9,831 nt of DNA from CAXRGH01 sp964230195 (GTDB lineage Bacteria > Pseudomonadota > Gammaproteobacteria > Enterobacterales > Alteromonadaceae), in contig CAXRGH010000077.1 of NCBI GenBank assembly GCA_964230195.1, positions 1-9,831 of the forward strand, written 5' to 3'. The position numbers and the translations under genes were made by a program. Below, piece after piece: positions 5,686 to 9,831 of this stretch. Each line of letters starts with the position of its first letter. Position 1 is the first letter of the stretch. The notes below the pieces were generated by a model. It saw nothing but the letters and a program-made list of their open reading frames with translations. It did not search any database and was not told where the DNA came from.

Positions 5686-8591
5686 TGTTCTCGCTGGATC
5701 AATTCTAAGTTGTCTGCTAGTTCGGTGTATTGTCGAAGCAGAACCGTTTGACTGTTCTCATTACCAATATCACTACCTACCTCTTCCAAACTTTTTAATA
5801 TTGCAAACAAGCCAGTCATAAAGTTATCGTCAGCAATGTAACGCAGTTCAGACACAGATTGACGAATTTGTTGCACGTTTAACGGCCCATCAAATGGTTC
5901 CATAAGCTGACTCAAAAGCGCCTTACAATGCATAATTGATTCTTCAATATGCATGAGAAAATCTTCAACGTTATTATCAAATGCAACAATGGCTGCAGCC
6001 AAATTTATGCCTTTTAACTGAGTATACCTCTCAGTGTAAACTATCAGTCGTTCGAGTAAGATCATAGCGCCGTGTCGATCGTCATTGCGCAACAGGGATT
6101 CCACCTCCGCCAAACACGACGACATCTCATAAAAACCGTAAGAGCCAGAACTGCCCTTGTGCTGATGGACCAAACCCAGTACTTCATCATTTGAGGCATG
6201 TTTCAAAGCATTAACTAACTCATTCAAAATAACTGGGATATCACCTAAATACTCTGCAACCAAGCTCTCTATACTATTGCTACTGACTTGCATTTGATTG
6301 TCATTTGACAGGGATAGATAATGCTTAAAGACATCGGAAAAGCGTTGTCTATCTAACGGTTTTGATAAATGAGCATCAAAACCAACCGTCATGTAACGCT
6401 CAACCTCATGTTTCATTGTATTGGCTGTCAACGCTATGATGGGTCCAAGATAGCCACGCGCCTTAATAATGGTAAACGCTTCAACACCGTCCATAATCGG
6501 CATTTGAATATCCATGAGCACCAAAGCGATATCGTGATTTTGAACCGCTTCTACCGCTTCCATACCATTGGTTGCCTCAATAACATTGACGCCATGTGAT
6601 TCCATAATCAACTTAATTAACTTACGGTTACTGTGATTATCCTCCGCCAACAATACGTTCTTGGTATCAAATTCATCATTTTTTATCGTAGGTATAGTGA
6701 CAACTTCAAGTGGTGTATTTGAATAGTCGATCTGATTGACCAAGCTGACTTCATGATCTACTGGGAGGCGCACAGTGAAGATAGAGCCTTTACCAAGATC
6801 GCTCATCACAAACAGTTTCCCCCCCATCCCATCGACAAAACGTTTAGCAATGTTTAAGCCTAAGCCTGTACCGCCAAATCGTCTATGAGTGTCAGATTCT
6901 GCTTGATAAAAAGGTTCAAATATTTGTTTCTGTTGCAACTCGGACATCCCAACTCCGGAATCTTGAATCGCGACGACAAGTTCATTGTGCTCCCATGATA
7001 CTCCCACTTTGACACTACCGCGCTCAGTAAACTTAATCGCATTGTTAATAATGTTAACTAATACCTGCTTTACTCGGACACTATCCGTCTGGATCTGGTG
7101 AGGGATTGGGAAGTCAAACGTGATTGAGAAACCAATTCCCTTGTCAGCTGCTTGGCTTTTCATCATACTTTCAATGTCTTGAAACAATTGGGGAACATCG
7201 ACGAACTCGGACTGGAATTCAAGCTTGTTGGCTTCGATCTTACTTAGGTCAAGAATATTGTTAATGAGAGAAAGGAGAAACTGACCATTTTGACTAATCG
7301 TCTTAATCGCAGTTGCCTCTTCCCTACTCGGAACTTCTTTACGCAGGATTGCATCTGCATAACCGATGATGGACGTTAATGGGGTCCTTATCTCATGACT
7401 CATATTGGCCAAAAATTGAGTTCTGGACACATCGGCATCTTGAAGTTTACGAACATGTTTTTGGTTTAATGTTTCTCTATGTGCGAGAGCGAAACCCAAA
7501 AATACCGCATCCAACGCACCGCCGACCAAGGTGAGTAACTCAATATCAACCCAATTTAATTCAACCCAACCAAAATTCCGCGGCATCATAATAACAGTGG
7601 GCAATGACAGCCAAGTAAAGGCTAATAAATAATATTTCGCAGATTGGTAGCCGTGTTGGTATCGAATAATACCGGAGGTCAAGGCAGTGCTCACCCAAAC
7701 AACAACGAATGACGAACATAAGACATTCGCATATTCAAACCACCATGGCGATATCAAGGCAACTGAAAATGATACCCAACCATTAAATTTCAATATAAAC
7801 GCTAGTCTGGGAAGGTAACGATCAAGCTGCAAAAATAATACACAGAAATAGCCACCTAATAAGGGTAATAACAGAAATGGGGTGTAGATTGTCTCGTAAT
7901 GTTGTTTGAACAGGGCGAATTCAAATAACTCGTACCTACCCAACCAAGCCAAGCACAGGGCCAATAAATATAATGAATAGCAATAAATCGTTTTCTCATT
8001 TAAACCGACTGCGATGAAGAATGTGAAAATACACAAGGCAAAGATCACACCAATGAAAAGGACGACCCAGAATCGATTACCCATGTGAGAGGCAACAAAC
8101 GTGTCCTCGTCCCAAATGGTTAACTTCGGCTGTTGATTATACTCAGGCGATGAGTACACAACCAACAACTGAAGCTCTTCACTCGGTTGTATCTCAAGTC
8201 GACGAGCATAAGACGAAAAAAATTCATCAACAATACTGAATCCACTTTCGATTACTGCCAGGCCATCCGAACGGTATAGGTAATAGGTAACGTCTTTGAC
8301 AACATGTTGTTCAGTGTCTACGACCCAACGCTGATTAGTGGTAAAATTACTAACAACAAATAATTGGGCATAGCGACCGCCGTAACGGCCGGGTTCATCA
8401 ACCAGTTTCTGATCTGCTATCCAATCGATCAAATTGCTATTAGTACGAGGGATAATGGATGCTTCATCTAATTCGACCCACTCACTGTTGGAGAGAATTG
8501 TTTTATTGTGGATCAGAATATGTTGTTCTTCACTTACGCTCGAAAAGGCAGAGAAACAAACCAAAAAAACCACTAAGAATCTAAACAACAT
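5667..8591 (-). CDS. Hybrid sensor histidine kinase: 7TMR-DISM, HisKA, HATPase_c, receiver, Hpt
   Basis: A 974-residue inner-membrane phosphorelay kinase. A signal peptide (1-20) precedes a periplasmic beta domain of the 7TMR-DISMED2 type (about 25-165), which is expected to bind a small ligand, often a carbohydrate. Seven hydrophobic segments of the 7TMR-DISM type follow (about 173-370), then a short coiled coil with no HAMP domain. HisKA has the phospho-acceptor His399 in NMSHEIRTPL. HATPase_c shows the N box (N513, N517), G1 DSGVGM (544-549), F box FEPFYQ and G2 GGTGLGL (573-579). The receiver has Glu650/Asp651, phospho-acceptor Asp694, Thr722 and Lys744. Hpt has His809 in HQHKGSSG, where the usual Leu two places on is His. 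A helical tail of about 110 residues (865-974) follows and matches no domain I know. All catalytic residues are intact. There is no cognate response regulator nearby, so the output partner is elsewhere. The ATG has only a weak TTAGG five bases upstream. Confidence 0.93.
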   Translation of the reverse strand: MLFRFLVVFLVCFSAFSSVSEEQHILIHNKTILSNSEWVELDEASIIPRTNSNLIDWIADQKLVDEPGRYGGRYAQLFVVSNFTTNQRWVVDTEQHVVKDVTYYLYRSDGLAVIESGFSIVDEFFSSYARRLEIQPSEELQLLVVYSSPEYNQQPKLTIWDEDTFVASHMGNRFWVVLFIGVIFALCIFTFFIAVGLNEKTIYCYSLYLLALCLAWLGRYELFEFALFKQHYETIYTPFLLLPLLGGYFCVLFLQLDRYLPRLAFILKFNGWVSFSVALISPWWFEYANVLCSSFVVVWVSTALTSGIIRYQHGYQSAKYYLLAFTWLSLPTVIMMPRNFGWVELNWVDIELLTLVGGALDAVFLGFALAHRETLNQKHVRKLQDADVSRTQFLANMSHEIRTPLTSIIGYADAILRKEVPSREEATAIKTISQNGQFLLSLINNILDLSKIEANKLEFQSEFVDVPQLFQDIESMMKSQAADKGIGFSITFDFPIPHQIQTDSVRVKQVLVNIINNAIKFTERGSVKVGVSWEHNELVVAIQDSGVGMSELQQKQIFEPFYQAESDTHRRFGGTGLGLNIAKRFVDGMGGKLFVMSDLGKGSIFTVRLPVDHEVSLVNQIDYSNTPLEVVTIPTIKNDEFDTKNVLLAEDNHSNRKLIKLIMESHGVNVIEATNGMEAVEAVQNHDIALVLMDIQMPIMDGVEAFTIIKARGYLGPIIALTANTMKHEVERYMTVGFDAHLSKPLDRQRFSDVFKHYLSLSNDNQMQVSSNSIESLVAEYLGDIPVILNELVNALKHASNDEVLGLVHQHKGSSGSYGFYEMSSCLAEVESLLRNDDRHGAMILLERLIVYTERYTQLKGINLAAAIVAFDNNVEDFLMHIEESIMHCKALLSQLMEPFDGPLNVQQIRQSVSELRYIADDNFMTGLFAILKSLEEVGSDIGNENSQTVLLRQYTELADNLELIQREHWQPLS

Positions 8592-8787
8592 ATTAACCTA
8601 ATCTTGCCATCCGCAAACTGTCATACTAACAACTGAAAATGTATTTAACTACAAAGACTTTCACTTTACCGCAAAATGTCGTTGTTATTGTGTAAAATTT
8701 TGTACTCACTGCCGCTGAAAACAGCGGTGAATACTGCGCCGTTCACCACAGTATATCGCTGTCAGTAATCGTGTTACATCCGCAACG
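8592..8787. other. Intergenic leader of the hybrid kinase gene
   Basis: This is the region between the kinase start and the fumarase terminator. I find no convincing sigma-70 promoter on the minus strand; the best pairs (for example TTGCGG with TAGTTA, 17 bases apart) are poor. An imperfect AT-rich palindrome, GTGTAAAATTTTGTAC, lies at 8690-8705, with AAAATTTT perfect in the centre. A compact hairpin lies at 8712-8727, with overlapping alternative inverted repeats to 8754. No gene is supported here. Confidence 0.5.
8712..8727. repeat. Stem-loop CCGCTG-AAAA-CAGCGG with overlapping alternative stems
   Basis: A 6-bp GC-rich stem with a four-base loop, extendable by two wobble pairs. Its right arm overlaps GGTGAA (8726-8731), which can pair with TTCACC (8742-8747). 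ATACTG (8731-8736) can pair with CAGTAT (8749-8754). These pairings exclude one another. No U-run follows the hairpin closely on either strand, so it is not a standard terminator. It lies 121-137 bases upstream of the kinase start codon. Confidence 0.45.
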
Positions 8788-8823
8788 AAAAAGGCCTCGT
8801 TATCATCCAGATAAACGAGGCCT
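8788..8823 (-). terminator. Intrinsic terminator of the fumarase gene
   Basis: AGGCCTCG / CGAGGCCT forms a perfect 8-bp stem (8792-8799 with 8816-8823). It continues as TTATC / GATAA with a single bulged base and a five-base loop. On the minus strand it is followed by TTTTTCG, a good U-tract. It begins 44 bases after the fumarase stop, so it separates fumarase transcription from the kinase gene downstream on the same strand. Confidence 0.9.
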
Positions 8824-8867
8824 AAAGGCATTAATTCACTGTTAAAAATACATCAGAACAATTGACG

Positions 8868-9831
8868 TTATTTTAGTGCTTCATCCAACGCTTCTATCTT
8901 TGCTTTCCAGATGGCGGGGCCTGCATCGTGAGCATTTGCGCCAGAGCTATCAACTGCAACGGTAACAGGCATATCCTCGACTTCAAACTCATAAATAGCT
9001 TCCATACCAAGCTCTTCGAAAGCAACAACTCTTGCTTTCTTAATTGCCTTGGAAACCAAATACGCCGCACCACCAACTGCCATTAAATACACCGATTTAT
9101 GCTTTGCAATACTTTCTACCGTTGCTGGGCCACGCTCTGCTTTGCCAATCATGCCTGCGATTCCGGTTTTCTCAAGCATAAGGTCAGTAAACTTATCCAT
9201 TCGTGTCGCGGTGGTGGGGCCAGCAGGACCAACAACTTCATCACCGACAGCATCAACTGGCCCAACGTAGTAAATGAACTTGCCGTTAAAATCCACACCA
9301 TCAGGTAACCCTTTTCCAGAGTCAAGCATACTTTGGATACGCTTATGAGCAGCGTCGCGCCCCGTAAGGATCTTTCCACTTAACAAGACTGTTTCACCCA
9401 TTTTCCATTCTTGAATCGCTTCTGGCGTGACATCATCGACATTTACACGTCGAGTATTCTCACCGACTTCCCAAGTAACCTCTGGCCACTCTTCTAATTT
9501 TGGTGCTTTTAATTCTGCGGGGCCAGAACCATCTAAATAGAAATGCGCATGGCGAGTAGCAGCACAATTCGGGATCATCACCACCGGTTTAGACGCCGCA
9601 TGGGTTGGTACTGATTTCACCTTAATATCAACAACAGTGGTGAGTCCACCAAGACCTTGTGCACCAATACCTAGGGCATTGACACGTTTAAAGATTTCTA
9701 AGCGAAGTTCTTCTTCCGTTGTCTGAGGTCCACGATCCATCAACTCTTGAATATCAACAGGGTCCATTAAACTCTCTTTGGCAAGCACTGCTGCTTTTTC
9801 TGCAGTACCACCAATACCAATACCCAACATA
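8868..9831 (-). CDS. fumA: Class I fumarate hydratase, N-terminal part outside the window
   Basis: This is the [4Fe-4S] class I fumarase, which hydrates fumarate to (S)-malate in the TCA cycle. Only the last 320 or so codons are present. The frame is open to the window edge, and the ATG at 9830 is the internal Met of a MLGIGIGGTAEKA motif, not the start. One cluster cysteine is visible, in PNCAATRHAHF (codon 9566-9564). It lies 231 residues before the C-terminus, about the same as Cys318 in the 548-residue E. coli FumA. The other two cluster cysteines would be upstream. The C-terminal beta domain is complete, with GPVDAVGDEVVGPAGPTTATR, GMIGKAERGP and YLMAVGGAAYLVSKAI. Related tartrate dehydratases share the fold, but the continuous alpha-beta fusion and these motifs fit fumarase. 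The fragment looks intact, with a strong terminator after it. Confidence 0.95.
   Translation of the reverse strand, partial: MLGIGIGGTAEKAAVLAKESLMDPVDIQELMDRGPQTTEEELRLEIFKRVNALGIGAQGLGGLTTVVDIKVKSVPTHAASKPVVMIPNCAATRHAHFYLDGSGPAELKAPKLEEWPEVTWEVGENTRRVNVDDVTPEAIQEWKMGETVLLSGKILTGRDAAHKRIQSMLDSGKGLPDGVDFNGKFIYYVGPVDAVGDEVVGPAGPTTATRMDKFTDLMLEKTGIAGMIGKAERGPATVESIAKHKSVYLMAVGGAAYLVSKAIKKARVVAFEELGMEAIYEFEVEDMPVTVAVDSSGANAHDAGPAIWKAKIEALDEALK

Noticed and set aside
9828..9830. ATG at 9830 (minus strand) as the start of the fumarase gene
   Set aside because: The fragment begins in the middle of the conserved class I alpha domain and the family is over 500 residues long. The gene continues past the right edge.

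Overview
The window looks like a housekeeping stretch of a moderately AT-rich gammaproteobacterial chromosome, possibly marine. This is inferred from the gene families (PbpC with a BiPBP_C tail, class I Fe-S fumarase, a 7TMR-DISM hybrid kinase, an FNR-type DNA site), not from any species-specific marker. No insertion sequences, integrases, CRISPR arrays, tRNA or rRNA genes were found.

Layout, left to right. (1) Positions 1-1908, plus strand: the 3' two thirds or so of pbpC (penicillin-binding protein 1C), cut by the left edge. (2) 2090-2305, plus: a 71-residue two-helix membrane protein of the PGPGW type, with its own promoter candidate and a strong intrinsic terminator. (3) 2356-3702, minus: a class II DAHP synthase, the entry enzyme of the shikimate pathway, with a palindrome over its likely -35 box. 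(4) 3830-4297, minus: a low-molecular-weight protein-tyrosine phosphatase. Just upstream of it lies a previously unlisted 26-codon ORF (4348-4428) encoding a single-helix membrane peptide with a good ribosome-binding site. (5) 4429-4625: a divergent intergenic region with a 9/10 match to the FNR/Anr consensus. (6) 4626-5642, plus: a 338-residue membrane protein that I do not recognise. (7) 5667-8591, minus: a 974-residue hybrid sensor kinase (7TMR-DISM sensor, HisKA, HATPase_c, receiver, Hpt). (8) 8868-9831, minus: the C-terminal part of class I fumarase, cut by the right edge and followed by a textbook terminator.

The genes do not form one pathway. They are mostly single transcription units separated by terminators or by changes of strand. 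The DAHP synthase and fumarase are central metabolism, PbpC is cell-wall synthesis, and the kinase and phosphatase are signalling. The parts most worth a second look are the small-ORF/phosphatase/unknown-membrane-protein divergon with its FNR-like site, the operator-like palindrome at the DAHP synthase promoter, and the C-terminal tail of the kinase. I see no convincing new multi-gene system.
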